Under the pieces are notes generated by a model. It had not been told where the DNA came from and searched no databases. It worked only from the letters and a program-made list of their open reading frames with translations. Shown piece by piece: positions 1 through 8,435 of a DNA stretch of 64,000 nucleotides. How positions within the stretch are numbered: the stretch's first letter is position 1; the number at the start of each line of letters is the position of its first letter. Position numbers and translations under genes: made by a program. The DNA comes from M3007 sp046316495 (GTDB lineage: Bacteria; Bacteroidota; Bacteroidia; Chitinophagales; Saprospiraceae), in contig JBKDAM010000167.1 of NCBI GenBank assembly GCA_046316495.1, positions 25,308 to 89,307 on the forward strand. Reading direction: 5' to 3'.

Positions 1-627
1 GGATTAAATCCTGATTTTTGTAGGACCGAAGAAGGGTATTTGTTAGAAATGAAAGCAAATTTTCCTCTCAACTGGGGAATTGGGTCAAGCAGTACTCTGA
101 TTGCAGCGTTAGCAAAGTGGGCTGACATCAATTCTTTTCAATTATCTGCTTTAACTTTTGGTGGATCTGGATATGATCTGGCTTGCGCATATTCACCAGG
201 ACCAATTATTTATCAGATAGATCCTAAGTTGCCTGCTGGACTTAGAGAAAAAATAAATACAGTACCTTTTGATCCCCCATTTAAAGATGAGTTATTCTTC
301 TATTATTTGGGAAACAAACAGGACAGTAGGGAGGGTATCAAACATTATAAATCATTAGACATAGAAAATAGAAGCTGGCTTGTAGACCAGATCACTCAAA
401 TAACAAACGAAGTATTGTTATCATCAAATTTGTCTAGTTTTGAGGATCTCCTTCTTGAACATGAGCGCTTAATATCCAGCGTACTTGGTATACAAAGAGC
501 ACAAGATCTTTATTTTCCAAATTTTAAGGGCGTCATAAAAAGTTTAGGAGCCTGGGGAGGGGATTTTGTTTTATCCACTCGCCCAATTAACGAAGGAGGA
601 ATTCCATATTCAGAAATGGTTTACTAG
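1..627 (+). CDS. GHMP-family kinase, 5'-truncated by window edge
   Basis: The reading frame is open back to base 1, so the start lies outside the window; the in-frame TTG at 40 is not a credible start because good family sequence precedes it. The visible part carries the GHMP ATP-binding glycine/serine loop (WGIGSSSTL) followed by a GGSGYDLACA motif, which is the GYDIA-type signature of a mevalonate/phosphomevalonate-like GHMP kinase group common in Bacteroidota, and it ends with the usual C-terminal GAWGGDF turn. About 209 residues are visible, so roughly the N-terminal third is missing. The substrate cannot be decided from sequence; a role in mevalonate-route isoprenoid synthesis is an inference from the family. 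No clear terminator follows it. Confidence 0.82.
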   Translation, partial: GLNPDFCRTEEGYLLEMKANFPLNWGIGSSSTLIAALAKWADINSFQLSALTFGGSGYDLACAYSPGPIIYQIDPKLPAGLREKINTVPFDPPFKDELFFYYLGNKQDSREGIKHYKSLDIENRSWLVDQITQITNEVLLSSNLSSFEDLLLEHERLISSVLGIQRAQDLYFPNFKGVIKSLGAWGGDFVLSTRPINEGGIPYSEMVY

Positions 628-712
628 GGTCTTAATTGATTTCAGTTATAGGTTCGGTGCTGGGGGAATTGTCTCCTATCGTACTCGTTTAAAATAATTG
701 AATAAATCAGTC

Positions 713-720
713 TAACTTTG
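713..720 (+). promoter_or_regulatory. thrS promoter -7 element (TAACTTTG)
   Basis: A perfect match to the Bacteroidota -7 consensus TAnnTTTG, in the gap between the GHMP kinase and thrS. No convincing -33 TTTG is seen. It would start transcription near 724 and leave a leader of about 109 bases before the thrS ATG, long enough to hold the hairpins described next. Confidence 0.6.
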
Positions 721-733
721 TGACTCAAATAAC

Positions 734-818
734 GCAGGCAAGTAGGTCTGTATAACTTATTTTTCACAAACCGCCTGTACGATTTCGTGCTTGGCACCCG
801 CCTTTCGTTTGGGTGGGT
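734..818 (+). promoter_or_regulatory. Structured thrS leader with tRNA-Thr anticodon-arm-like hairpin
   Basis: Bases 796-803 pair with 811-818 (eight pairs, two of them G-U), leaving a seven-base loop at 804-810 that reads UUCGUUU. The triplet CGU, the anticodon of a tRNA-Thr, sits at loop positions 3-5 and follows a U, exactly as in an anticodon loop. The hairpin ends 14 bases before the thrS ATG. Upstream, 734-739 can pair with 773-778 (six pairs, one G-U), with 740-743 and 755-758 as an inner four-pair stem; a competing small hairpin pairs 777-781 with 786-790. In E. coli, ThrRS represses its own mRNA by binding leader hairpins that mimic its tRNA. The same mechanism is inferred here from layout and loop sequence only. 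Confidence 0.45.
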
Positions 819-832
819 AAATTAAAATTTTT

Positions 833-2752
833 ATGATTAAAGTAACTTTTCCCGATGGAAACGTACGAGAGTATGGTCCGGGTACTACGGCGATGGATGT
901 TGCCAAATCTATTAGTGAAGGCTTGGCCCGCAGTGTACTTGCGGCCAAAATTGATGGCGAGGTTAGAGATTTATCCCGCCCTATTCAGCAGGACTGTTCC
1001 ATCACGTTTCTTAAATGGGATGACAAAGAAGGTAAACAAACATTTTGGCATTCATCAGCACACCTTCTTGCTGAGGCAATTGAGTCTTTGTATCCAGGTA
1101 CAAAGTTTGGGATCGGTCCGGCAATTGAAAATGGTTTTTACTATGATATTGATACCGGTGATCGTCCATTAACGGCAGCAGATTTACCCAAAATTGAACA
1201 AAAGGTACTTGAGTTAGCCAAAAATAAGAGTGTTTACACCAGAACTGAAGTATCAAAACAGGACGCCATTAAGTATTTTACAGAGAAGGGAGATGAGTAT
1301 AAGCTCGAGCTGATAGAAGGTTTAGCAGATGGTCAAATTACTTTTTACCAACAGGGTAATTTTATTGATTTGTGCAAGGGTCCACATATTCCCTCAACTG
1401 AGCCAATCAAAGCTGTAAAAATTACGAATCTTGCGGGTGCTTATTGGCGCGGTGATGAAAAACGCAAACAGTTAACCAGGGTTTATGCAATTACATTTCC
1501 AAAGCAAAAGGAGCTGGAGGAGTATTTGCATATGATTGAAGAGGCCAAGAAACGGGACCATAGAAAATTAGGCCAAGAACTTGAACTGTTTATGTTTTCC
1601 GATAAAGTTGGTCAAGGCTTGCCAATGTGGTTACCGAAAGGAACTGCATTGCGATCCCGTCTTGAAGATTTTTTAAAGAAGGAACAACTAAAAAGAGGCT
1701 ACCTACCTGTAATTACTCCTCATATTGGATCAAAGAAACTGTATGTAACCTCAGGGCACTGGGACAAATACGGTAAAGATTCATTTCAACCTATACACAC
1801 TCCGGATGAGGATGAGGAGTTTTTGTTAAAACCAATGAACTGTCCTCACCACTGTGAAATTTATGGCTATCGCCCAAGATCATACAAAGAACTTCCCATC
1901 CGTATAGCAGAGTTTGGTACGGTATATCGTTATGAACAATCGGGTGAATTACATGGCTTGACCCGCGTTCGTTGCTTTACTCAAGATGATGCCCACCTCT
2001 TTTGTACAGAAGACCAGTTAAAGGATGAGTTTTTAGGTGTTTTAGAATTGACGAGATATGTCCTTGATAAATTAGGTTTTGACAAATTTACAGCCCAGAT
2101 TTCTTTGAGAGATCCAGAAAATCCGGGAAAATATGTCGGAACAGATGAAAATTGGAGAAAGGCGGAACAGGCGATTATCGAAGCAGCAGCAGAAGCAGGA
2201 CTTACAACAGTTACCGAACTTGGTGAAGCTGCTTTCTACGGTCCTAAACTTGATTTCATGGTAAAGGATGCATTAGGTAGATCCTGGCAATTAGGAACTA
2301 TCCAAGTTGATTATAATTTGCCGATTCGATTTGATTTGAAATATATTGGTGCAGATAATCAAGAACACAGACCAGTTATGATTCACAGAGCACCTTTCGG
2401 ATCCATGGAGCGCTTTACTGGTGTATTAATCGAACATTGCGCTGGAAAGTTTCCTCTTTGGTTATCTCCAGAGCAGTTTGCCATTTTACCAGTGTCTGAT
2501 CGATTTATTGATTACGCTAAGAGCGTTCAAAATCAATTAGGAGTAGAAGAACTTCGTGGATTTGTGGATGATCGGAATGAGACAATTGGTAAAAAAATAA
2601 GGGATAATGAGTTAAAGCGGATTCCTTATTTACTGATTGTCGGTGAAAAGGAAGCAGAGACAGGAACGGTATCTGTACGTCGGCAAGGGGAGGGTGATCA
2701 AGGGGCAATGAGTATCGGAGACTTTGCCTCTCATATTAAGTCAATGCTTTAG
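833..2752 (+). CDS. thrS: Threonyl-tRNA synthetase
   Basis: A 639-residue class II synthetase that charges tRNA-Thr in the cytoplasm. Domain order is complete: N-terminal TGS domain (about 1-62), editing domain with the HSSAH motif (H73, H77) and the C181/H185 pair that hydrolyse mischarged Ser-tRNA, the catalytic core with the MNCPHH zinc-site motif, class II motif 2 around RYEQSGELHGLTRVR, motif 3 around HRAPFGSMERF, and the C-terminal anticodon-binding domain. Length is normal for the family. The ATG follows the structured leader and has no Shine-Dalgarno sequence. The usual partners infC, rpmI and rplT do not follow; a terminator and a glycosyltransferase do, so thrS is probably transcribed alone. 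Confidence 0.97.
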   Translation: MIKVTFPDGNVREYGPGTTAMDVAKSISEGLARSVLAAKIDGEVRDLSRPIQQDCSITFLKWDDKEGKQTFWHSSAHLLAEAIESLYPGTKFGIGPAIENGFYYDIDTGDRPLTAADLPKIEQKVLELAKNKSVYTRTEVSKQDAIKYFTEKGDEYKLELIEGLADGQITFYQQGNFIDLCKGPHIPSTEPIKAVKITNLAGAYWRGDEKRKQLTRVYAITFPKQKELEEYLHMIEEAKKRDHRKLGQELELFMFSDKVGQGLPMWLPKGTALRSRLEDFLKKEQLKRGYLPVITPHIGSKKLYVTSGHWDKYGKDSFQPIHTPDEDEEFLLKPMNCPHHCEIYGYRPRSYKELPIRIAEFGTVYRYEQSGELHGLTRVRCFTQDDAHLFCTEDQLKDEFLGVLELTRYVLDKLGFDKFTAQISLRDPENPGKYVGTDENWRKAEQAIIEAAAEAGLTTVTELGEAAFYGPKLDFMVKDALGRSWQLGTIQVDYNLPIRFDLKYIGADNQEHRPVMIHRAPFGSMERFTGVLIEHCAGKFPLWLSPEQFAILPVSDRFIDYAKSVQNQLGVEELRGFVDDRNETIGKKIRDNELKRIPYLLIVGEKEAETGTVSVRRQGEGDQGAMSIGDFASHIKSML

Positions 2753-2778
2753 ATACAATTCTCCATTTCTGAATAGAG

Positions 2779-2833
2779 AAGGTCTTTCACCAACAGTCAT
2801 AAAATATGATTTTAGCGGTGAGAGACCTTTTTT
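2779..2833 (+). terminator. Intrinsic terminator after thrS
   Basis: Arms 2779-2791 and 2817-2829 form a 13-base-pair stem with one G-U pair around a 25-base loop. A run of six T (2828-2833) overlaps the foot of the stem. It lies 26 bases past the thrS stop. Confidence 0.8.
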
Positions 2834-2861
2834 ATGTGCTAGGTGATAAAATAAGGTTGTA

Positions 2862-3986
2862 ATGGCTGAGAGTATGAGTCTGGACTGGATACTTTTTATT
2901 CTGTTTATTAGCTGTTCCTCAATACAGCTAATAATTTGGGTGTGTTTCCCAGGTCGGTTTCTTTTTTTTAGAAAGCGAGAAATCAAAAAGCTATCATTCA
3001 ATCCACCAGTATCCGTTGTTATTTGTGCAAGAAATGAATCTGAAAATTTAAGAAAAAATTTGCCTTATGTGTTAGAACAAGAGTACGATGGGTTGTTTGA
3101 AGTTGTGGTAGTTGATGATGCATCCTTTGATTCTACGGAGTTGGTATTAGAAGGATTTTCAAAGAAGTACCCTACCTTAAGGGTCATTCGACTCGAAAGC
3201 AAGACGCATCCAGGAAAAAAGCAAGCTTTGTCCTTAGGTGTGTCGAGCGCGCGATACGATTGGATCGTTGTAACGGATGCTGATTGTCAGCCGTCTGGTA
3301 CAAAATGGTTATCGGGAATTTTAAATGCAGCAGACGAAGATGGAATTGTGTTAGGATACGCTCCCCTACTCTATGAGCGCTCCAAATTTAATACATGGGC
3401 AAGGTATGAAACACTAATTACTGCTCTACAATATTTTTCTTTATCAAATGTTGGTTGGGCATTTATGGGGGTTGGTCGCAACATGGCTTGGCATCGCTCT
3501 ACCTTTGAAAGGCTATCGCATTCACAGTTAAACTGGAATATTCCTGGGGGCGATGATGATTTACTTGTGAATCAAAATCAAGGAGTTTATCCAATCTATT
3601 GGACGATTCATCCATCAACTTTTGTATACTCTCCCGCGAAAGCCACACTTAGAGAGTGGGTTCAACAAAAACGACGACATCTATCATCTGGATTTTCTTA
3701 CCGTCCTTTTCATCGACTGTTATTGGGGGGCCAAGCATTTACGCATTCTGGCCATTACGGGTTTGGTCTAATTCTTTTATTTGTTAACCCAAGTTACTGG
3801 ATACCAATCACTTCAATGTACTTTATTCGCCTGGGTTTAGTTTATTTTCTGATTAGGAAGGCATGTAAATTGTTTAGGGAGCCTAAGATATGGGCCTGGA
3901 CGGTATTATTAGATGGTTTGATGGCATTGTGGGTGGGATTATTTGCACCGATGATTTTGGTTTTAGGCCCAAAGCGAACGTGGTAG
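2862..3986 (+). CDS. Family 2 glycosyltransferase, membrane-bound
   Basis: A 374-residue inverting GT-A glycosyltransferase. One N-terminal membrane helix (about 8-28) precedes the catalytic domain, which has the nucleotide-binding VVDDAS (83-88), the metal-binding TDADC (138-142), a GGDDD acceptor-site motif (229-233) and QQKRRH (268-273) in place of the processive QxxRW signature. Two or three hydrophobic helices close the protein, as in membrane-embedded polysaccharide synthases. The sugar and acceptor cannot be read from sequence; a surface glycan or glycolipid is likely. ATG 2862 is used, with a possible alternative at ATG 2874. The gene faces gldH with only 15 bases between stops. Confidence 0.85.
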   Translation: MAESMSLDWILFILFISCSSIQLIIWVCFPGRFLFFRKREIKKLSFNPPVSVVICARNESENLRKNLPYVLEQEYDGLFEVVVVDDASFDSTELVLEGFSKKYPTLRVIRLESKTHPGKKQALSLGVSSARYDWIVVTDADCQPSGTKWLSGILNAADEDGIVLGYAPLLYERSKFNTWARYETLITALQYFSLSNVGWAFMGVGRNMAWHRSTFERLSHSQLNWNIPGGDDDLLVNQNQGVYPIYWTIHPSTFVYSPAKATLREWVQQKRRHLSSGFSYRPFHRLLLGGQAFTHSGHYGFGLILLFVNPSYWIPITSMYFIRLGLVYFLIRKACKLFREPKIWAWTVLLDGLMALWVGLFAPMILVLGPKRTW

Positions 3987-4001
3987 TTCTGACTCTTATG
4001 T

Positions 4002-4475
4002 TTAAGAACGTTTTTCTTTTGATTTTTCAACGATCAGTCCAACCGATGAAATTCCAGAAAGGGAGTCTGTACGCATAAATTGCTCGATTGTAATTTGATA
4101 AGATCCTACTTGGTTGAAGAAAGCATTTTCCTGAAGTACAACTTGTTGGGTATAAGTTTGTCCAGACTTATCACCTAATATTTTTCCTTCATTATCAAAA
4201 ACCGGGATTGATTTTATGTATTCTAGTTGTTTCCCATCGGGAAAGGCGGTCCAGAGCTTTATATAAATATTTTCTGTGGCAAAAGAGTCTACAGCGGAAA
4301 GAGAAAGATGGATATTATAAAGTGCTGATGTATCTTGAATTGAGAATTGAAAACGCTTTAAATCTTGGTACGTCCAAATACTATTTTCAATTTTATCTTT
4401 TGAGTTGAACAGATATTCCTGTTTGCAACCGAAAAAAGAGAGTGGTAAAATGGCAAGACAAAGAATTCGAATCAT
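4002..4475 (-). CDS. gldH: Gliding motility lipoprotein GldH
   Basis: A 157-residue lipoprotein: the ATG at 4475 gives a short signal peptide ending in the lipobox LSFFGC with lipid-modified Cys17. An upstream TTG would add nine residues and is less likely. The C-terminal stretch with EQFMRTDSLSGISSVG matches the conserved end of GldH. GldH is required for gliding in Flavobacterium and belongs to the Bacteroidota gliding/T9SS gene set; its biochemical role is not established. It follows nadC by 40 bases and probably shares its transcript. No other gld gene is next to it here. Confidence 0.82.
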   Translation of the reverse strand: MIRILCLAILPLSFFGCKQEYLFNSKDKIENSIWTYQDLKRFQFSIQDTSALYNIHLSLSAVDSFATENIYIKLWTAFPDGKQLEYIKSIPVFDNEGKILGDKSGQTYTQQVVLQENAFFNQVGSYQITIEQFMRTDSLSGISSVGLIVEKSKEKRS

Positions 4476-4515
4476 AATGGTGCTAATTTTTGCAGGATTC
4501 AATCGAAAGAATAAT

Positions 4516-5376
4516 TTACCCTACAATTTTCAAACTAAGGTCTAGAGGCTGAGCTGAATGAGTAAGAGCTCCGACGGAAATGTAATCCACACCGGAAAGT
4601 GCGTACTTACGGACGGAGCGAAGTGTGATTCCTCCTGATGCTTCTGTTTGGAATTGTTTATTGACGGTAGCGACTGCTTCAGCGAGGATAGGGATTTCAA
4701 AATTATCGAACATAATGCGAGTTACACCACCAATTTCAAGTACTTCGTGTAGTTCAACTAAATTCCGTACTTCAATAGTAATATCGAGCTGAAGGTTATT
4801 TTCTTGTTGGTATTGGTGGGCCCGGTCAATAGCTGGTTTTATTCCTCCAGCTGCTTCGATATGATTGTCTTTGATCATCATCCAATCATAAAGTCCCCAA
4901 CGATAATTTTCGCATCCTCCAATTTTCACGGCCCATTTTTCTAAGAAGCGTAATAAGGGCGTTGTTTTTCTAGTGTCAAGGATTTTTACAGGAAGATCCC
5001 CAACTTCAAATGCGAATCGACTGGCCAGGGTAGAAATTCCGCTCATTCTTTGCATACTGTTGAGAACCAGCCGTTCTGCACGTAGTAATGCACGAGTATT
5101 TCCTTCTACTTCGAAGGCTGTCTGTCCAAAAAAAACATCCTCACCATCTTTTTTGTGGATTTTAATGGAGGATGTAGGATCCACATGTGCAAAGATTCGT
5201 TCCGCCAGTTCTATCCCGGCGATAATTCCATAATCTTTAATTTTTAGAATAGCTTTACTACGGCTGTTGGATGGAATACAAGCTTGGGAGGTGTGGTCTC
5301 CATCCCGTACATCCTCGTATAGTGCGGCAATGATAAAGTCGGTAACTTGTTGATCAGAAATTTGCGGGAGAAGCAT
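4516..5376 (-). CDS. nadC: Nicotinate-nucleotide pyrophosphorylase (carboxylating)
   Basis: A 286-residue quinolinate phosphoribosyltransferase that turns quinolinate and PRPP into nicotinate mononucleotide, CO2 and PPi in de novo NAD synthesis. Family motifs are present: DGDHTSQA near residue 26, the RTSGI-like segment RMSGISTLASR, the phosphoribosyl-binding DTRKTTP, the KDNH loop, and the C-terminal EASGGITL and SVGALTHS motifs that shape the active site. Length is typical. It starts 12 bases after the paaI-like stop, so the two are co-transcribed. nadA and nadB are not in the window. Confidence 0.96.
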   Translation of the reverse strand: MLLPQISDQQVTDFIIAALYEDVRDGDHTSQACIPSNSRSKAILKIKDYGIIAGIELAERIFAHVDPTSSIKIHKKDGEDVFFGQTAFEVEGNTRALLRAERLVLNSMQRMSGISTLASRFAFEVGDLPVKILDTRKTTPLLRFLEKWAVKIGGCENYRWGLYDWMMIKDNHIEAAGGIKPAIDRAHQYQQENNLQLDITIEVRNLVELHEVLEIGGVTRIMFDNFEIPILAEAVATVNKQFQTEASGGITLRSVRKYALSGVDYISVGALTHSAQPLDLSLKIVG

Positions 5377-5388
5377 AAATTTAATTAT

Positions 5389-5805
5389 TTAGTTAGTTGG
5401 CGACCACTCTTTTTGTTTTCTATAAGCGACTCCTCTGAAGAAGGCGACATTTGATCCGTCTTGTTTAGTGATTTTCACGGCATAGTTGGAGAGTTGGTTG
5501 CCTAGGTGTTCTTCCTTTGCATGTGCTGTCAGAATATCGCCTTCAAATACGGGGGCGACATGCTCGACGGTACAGTGAATTGAGACGGCCTGCCTACCCT
5601 GCGAGTTACAGGCAAAAGCGAATGCGCTGTCAGCCAACGAGAATGAAATTCCTCCATGAGCTACACCAAAACCATTCAGCATTTCTTTTCGGACGGTTAA
5701 TTCTAGAGTACAATATCCCAGCCCAATTTCAATTGGTTGAACTCCGAGCCATTTACTAAACGGATCGTTATCAAACATTTTATGAAGAATGTCTTTTGGA
5801 TTCAT
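5389..5805 (-). CDS. PaaI-type hotdog-fold thioesterase
   Basis: A 138-residue hotdog protein. The core GFGVAHGGISFSLADSAFA holds the GG-x-x-x-x-x-x-D pattern typical of PaaI/YdiI-type acyl-CoA thioesterases. The start is put at ATG 5805; an in-frame TTG at 5814 lies inside the promoter element. The substrate is unknown: with no phenylacetate genes nearby, the name PaaI should be read as a family label only. It heads a likely three-gene operon with nadC and gldH, and its promoter -7 element ends only six bases before the ATG, implying an almost leaderless mRNA. Confidence 0.85.
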   Translation of the reverse strand: MNPKDILHKMFDNDPFSKWLGVQPIEIGLGYCTLELTVRKEMLNGFGVAHGGISFSLADSAFAFACNSQGRQAVSIHCTVEHVAPVFEGDILTAHAKEEHLGNQLSNYAVKITKQDGSNVAFFRGVAYRKQKEWSPTN

Positions 5806-5811
5806 GATTTG

Positions 5812-5819
5812 CAAAGGTA
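5812..5819 (-). promoter_or_regulatory. Promoter -7 element (TACCTTTG) of the paaI-nadC-gldH operon
   Basis: On the minus strand this reads TACCTTTG, a perfect TAnnTTTG. With the usual spacing transcription would begin near 5808, about three bases before the ATG at 5805. Confidence 0.55.
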
Positions 5820-5846
5820 CAGCAATGTTTTTACTTAATACTTTAG

Positions 5847-7739
5847 CTATTTACTTTTGGCTATTTCGATCATCCTTGATAGCTCTTCTACTAAACCATC
5901 AGGAGATCCAGAATAGCCAACACTTTTGAATCGAATTATTCCTTTTTTATCGACTACGTACTTGGTTGGAATTCCAGAGACGCCAAATTTAGAAACCACC
6001 TGGTTTTCATTATCCATCAATACTTGGAAGGAATATCCTTTCTCTTGGATAAATTTAGATGCATTTTTTTCTTTTTCTTCACCATTTTCCCAAGTATCTA
6101 TGAATAGGAATGCTACTGAAGCGTCTTCTTTAAATTGATCTACTGCTTTTTGCATTCCAGGAAAGGAGGCTTTACACGGACCGCACCAAGTTGCCCAAAA
6201 ATCAATAACAATAACTTTTCCTTTTAAACTTTCCATGGTTACTTCATTCCCGGAAAGATCTTTTAAACTAAATGAGGGTGCCTTTTTATCTAAAATTTGT
6301 TCTTTTAACCTATCAATTGCTGTTTTTACACCTTCGGCCTCGAGTTCTGCTAGCTTTTTAGCAGATTTATCGGCCCCATACTTTTCAGCATATAATTGGG
6401 TAAAAAGGTTCTTTACTTTTTCTGTAGCTTGATTGTTGCCGATTAGCGACTGAATCGTTTCCAGTAGTTTATTCGATTTATTGGATTGGAGAAGCAGCAC
6501 AAAACGCTCGTTCATATCCTGGTCACTGTATTTATTAATTTCTACAGCGAGCTGTTGCAGTTCTAAAGACTTCGAAAGTTCCCCTTGTTTTTCAAGAATA
6601 AACGAGTAGGTGTCAGCACAAGCCGCTAGATTCATATCTAGCATTTGAACATAATTACTGAAAAAAGTGCTGTATAGTACCTCTTGAGAAGGGTTTTGTT
6701 TTTCTTTCTGTATGGCAGCTACAGCCATCCTAGCCATTCCAGAGGCCAGCTCTAGATTTTCCTCCTTTTCAACGAGTTTCCAGGCTGCTTGGTTTAGGGA
6801 GGAGGCTGCCATTGCTGGGGGTAACATATTTGAGTATTGAATGAGTTCGTCATAACGATCGGTCCCACTAAGAGTACGTAGAATACCTGCCCAAATTCGA
6901 TCAAGATCCTCTTTTTCATCTGAAGTAGGACGAGAATATTTACCCTGATAGTCTAGAACCTGCTTTATTTTCTCATCTACATTTGCCTCTTGTTTAATTT
7001 TTAGGCGCAAGGCTTCCCTTGTAAACCATCCGTTTGGAAATTGACTAATTGCTTTTTGCCTGACGGTATTGGCTTTTTCTGATGCAGTTAGTCGGTCATA
7101 ACTGGCGGTAATTGATTTGAGTTGGGCCTCGGAAAGAGTTGCTTGTTGACTTAATTCATCCAGTAAGTTTAATGCTACTTGTTTGCCAGCATCTCCTCGA
7201 ATAGTTCCTAGGAGAACACGTATATAACTTTCAATAAAGTTGATTTTCTGATCTGGGTTTTCTTTGAACTCTTCTTCGTAAAGTTCATAAGTGTATCCAG
7301 CATTTCGGTCTAAGGCGAATCCCATACCATGATCCCGGTATAAGGTAGCTTGTGCCGCAGTTGAGCCAGGGATTTTTTTTCCAAATGGGTCGTAAAAAGG
7401 AACAAAATAACCCTCGCCGTTATTGTTATCCCAAGTTTCTCCAAATCGAATAGCGGCGGCGCTACATAAGGTGTTAGCAGCACTTGTATAGGTTGCTGTT
7501 AATACTCCCTTTTTTGAGGTAAAAGAAAGGACTATTGCTTTTGGGCGGTTATCCGTCCATTCTAATATACAAAGTTCTGCTGTTTTGGTATCCATTTTTT
7601 TTCCTGCTGGAGGGGTATAGGAAAACTGGATAGATGTTCCAGGAACTGGGTTAGAAGGCGACCAGCTTAGATTTCCTTTTTGACTTATGCCCCAACTAGT
7701 TGAAAAGAGAAGCAGTGCTAACAGAAATGGTAGTTTCAT
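5847..7739 (-). CDS. Secreted TlpA-like thioredoxin-domain protein with long N-terminal region
   Basis: A 630-residue protein with an N-terminal signal peptide (about 1-18), a beta-rich region with a PVPGTSIQFSY-type start (about 25-115), a long alpha-helical middle (about 130-460) and a C-terminal AhpC/TSA-thioredoxin domain. The redox motif is WCGPC with cysteines at 519 and 522, and the cis-proline loop is GIPT (589-592), so the domain looks active. Such proteins act in the periplasm as TlpA/ResA-like thiol oxidoreductases; in Bacteroidota they often have long helical N-terminal regions of unknown function. No thiol partner or cytochrome-assembly gene is adjacent. Transcribed alone. Confidence 0.85.
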   Translation of the reverse strand: MKLPFLLALLLFSTSWGISQKGNLSWSPSNPVPGTSIQFSYTPPAGKKMDTKTAELCILEWTDNRPKAIVLSFTSKKGVLTATYTSAANTLCSAAAIRFGETWDNNNGEGYFVPFYDPFGKKIPGSTAAQATLYRDHGMGFALDRNAGYTYELYEEEFKENPDQKINFIESYIRVLLGTIRGDAGKQVALNLLDELSQQATLSEAQLKSITASYDRLTASEKANTVRQKAISQFPNGWFTREALRLKIKQEANVDEKIKQVLDYQGKYSRPTSDEKEDLDRIWAGILRTLSGTDRYDELIQYSNMLPPAMAASSLNQAAWKLVEKEENLELASGMARMAVAAIQKEKQNPSQEVLYSTFFSNYVQMLDMNLAACADTYSFILEKQGELSKSLELQQLAVEINKYSDQDMNERFVLLLQSNKSNKLLETIQSLIGNNQATEKVKNLFTQLYAEKYGADKSAKKLAELEAEGVKTAIDRLKEQILDKKAPSFSLKDLSGNEVTMESLKGKVIVIDFWATWCGPCKASFPGMQKAVDQFKEDASVAFLFIDTWENGEEKEKNASKFIQEKGYSFQVLMDNENQVVSKFGVSGIPTKYVVDKKGIIRFKSVGYSGSPDGLVEELSRMIEIAKSK

Positions 7740-7892
7740 AGTGAAAAGCAGTTAGGATCATTGTTGATGAAAAAGGTGATATTGAACTAAGAACCTGTTG
7801 TTGTTTATTGATATCTTAAAAAATAATTAATAACCCTCCTCGTTTATAATTGCTAAAAACAGGTGTAACGAGTAGTTTTTGATATCATAGTT

Positions 7893-8435
7893 TTATTTTA
7901 GTTCATGAATTAGACGTTGAGCTTCTGTCTTCCGTGGTTCGGCAATTATTTCTAGAAGGGTATTTTTGCAAAGAGACCGTTGATGTTTTCGCAGGTAGCT
8001 AAGTGCCAGGAACCAACTTGTGTCCATCTGATAATTTAAAGATAGATTCATACTTTTCATTTCTTGAAAAGTAATGATTGCTTTATCCAATTGATTTAGT
8101 TCAAGAAGACAAATCCCAGAAAACAGCTGTTTTTCAGGAATAAATAAAGTAGAGCCGTCTTGTTCAAAAAGTGACAGGGCCTTACTGTAGTTTTTTGTGT
8201 TGAAAGCCAAACAAGCCTCTTTTAAAAGAGGAAAGAGCGTGTCTTGGCCAGCTAAAAAGTCTGCTTTCGGGATGTTTCGATATCGTGCGTACAATCGTTC
8301 GTCCATTTGAGGGCGGAGCATGTAAACTACTCCTACGATTAAAGAAAAGAAAAAACCAGTAACCAGCAGCCATTTACTCCAATGTGTTGTTGGAAATGTA
8401 AAGGGTGGTTCTTTCGAAAAAACAGCTTTTTTCAT
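7893..8435 (-). CDS. Small membrane-anchored TPR-like protein
   Basis: A 180-residue protein with one membrane helix (about 21-41) and a helical periplasmic part that looks like two or three degenerate tetratricopeptide repeats (for example the stretch AFNTKNYSKALSLFEQ and LLELNQLDKAIITFQ). I do not recognise a named family. Its ATG overlaps the tadA TGA as ATGA, so translation is probably coupled to tadA, although nothing in the protein suggests a tRNA-related role. About 150 bases separate its operon from the TlpA-like gene. Confidence 0.7.
   Translation of the reverse strand: MKKAVFSKEPPFTFPTTHWSKWLLVTGFFFSLIVGVVYMLRPQMDERLYARYRNIPKADFLAGQDTLFPLLKEACLAFNTKNYSKALSLFEQDGSTLFIPEKQLFSGICLLELNQLDKAIITFQEMKSMNLSLNYQMDTSWFLALSYLRKHQRSLCKNTLLEIIAEPRKTEAQRLIHELK

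Noticed and set aside
2741..3001. 86-residue minus-strand frame over the thrS terminator and glycosyltransferase start
   Set aside because: It crosses a terminator hairpin and two better-supported genes, and its sequence looks like a reverse-frame shadow.
3986..4020. Possible terminator hairpin between the glycosyltransferase and gldH (GTTCT/AGAAC with a T-rich tail)
   Set aside because: Only five pairs with a 24-base loop, and the right arm runs into the gldH end.
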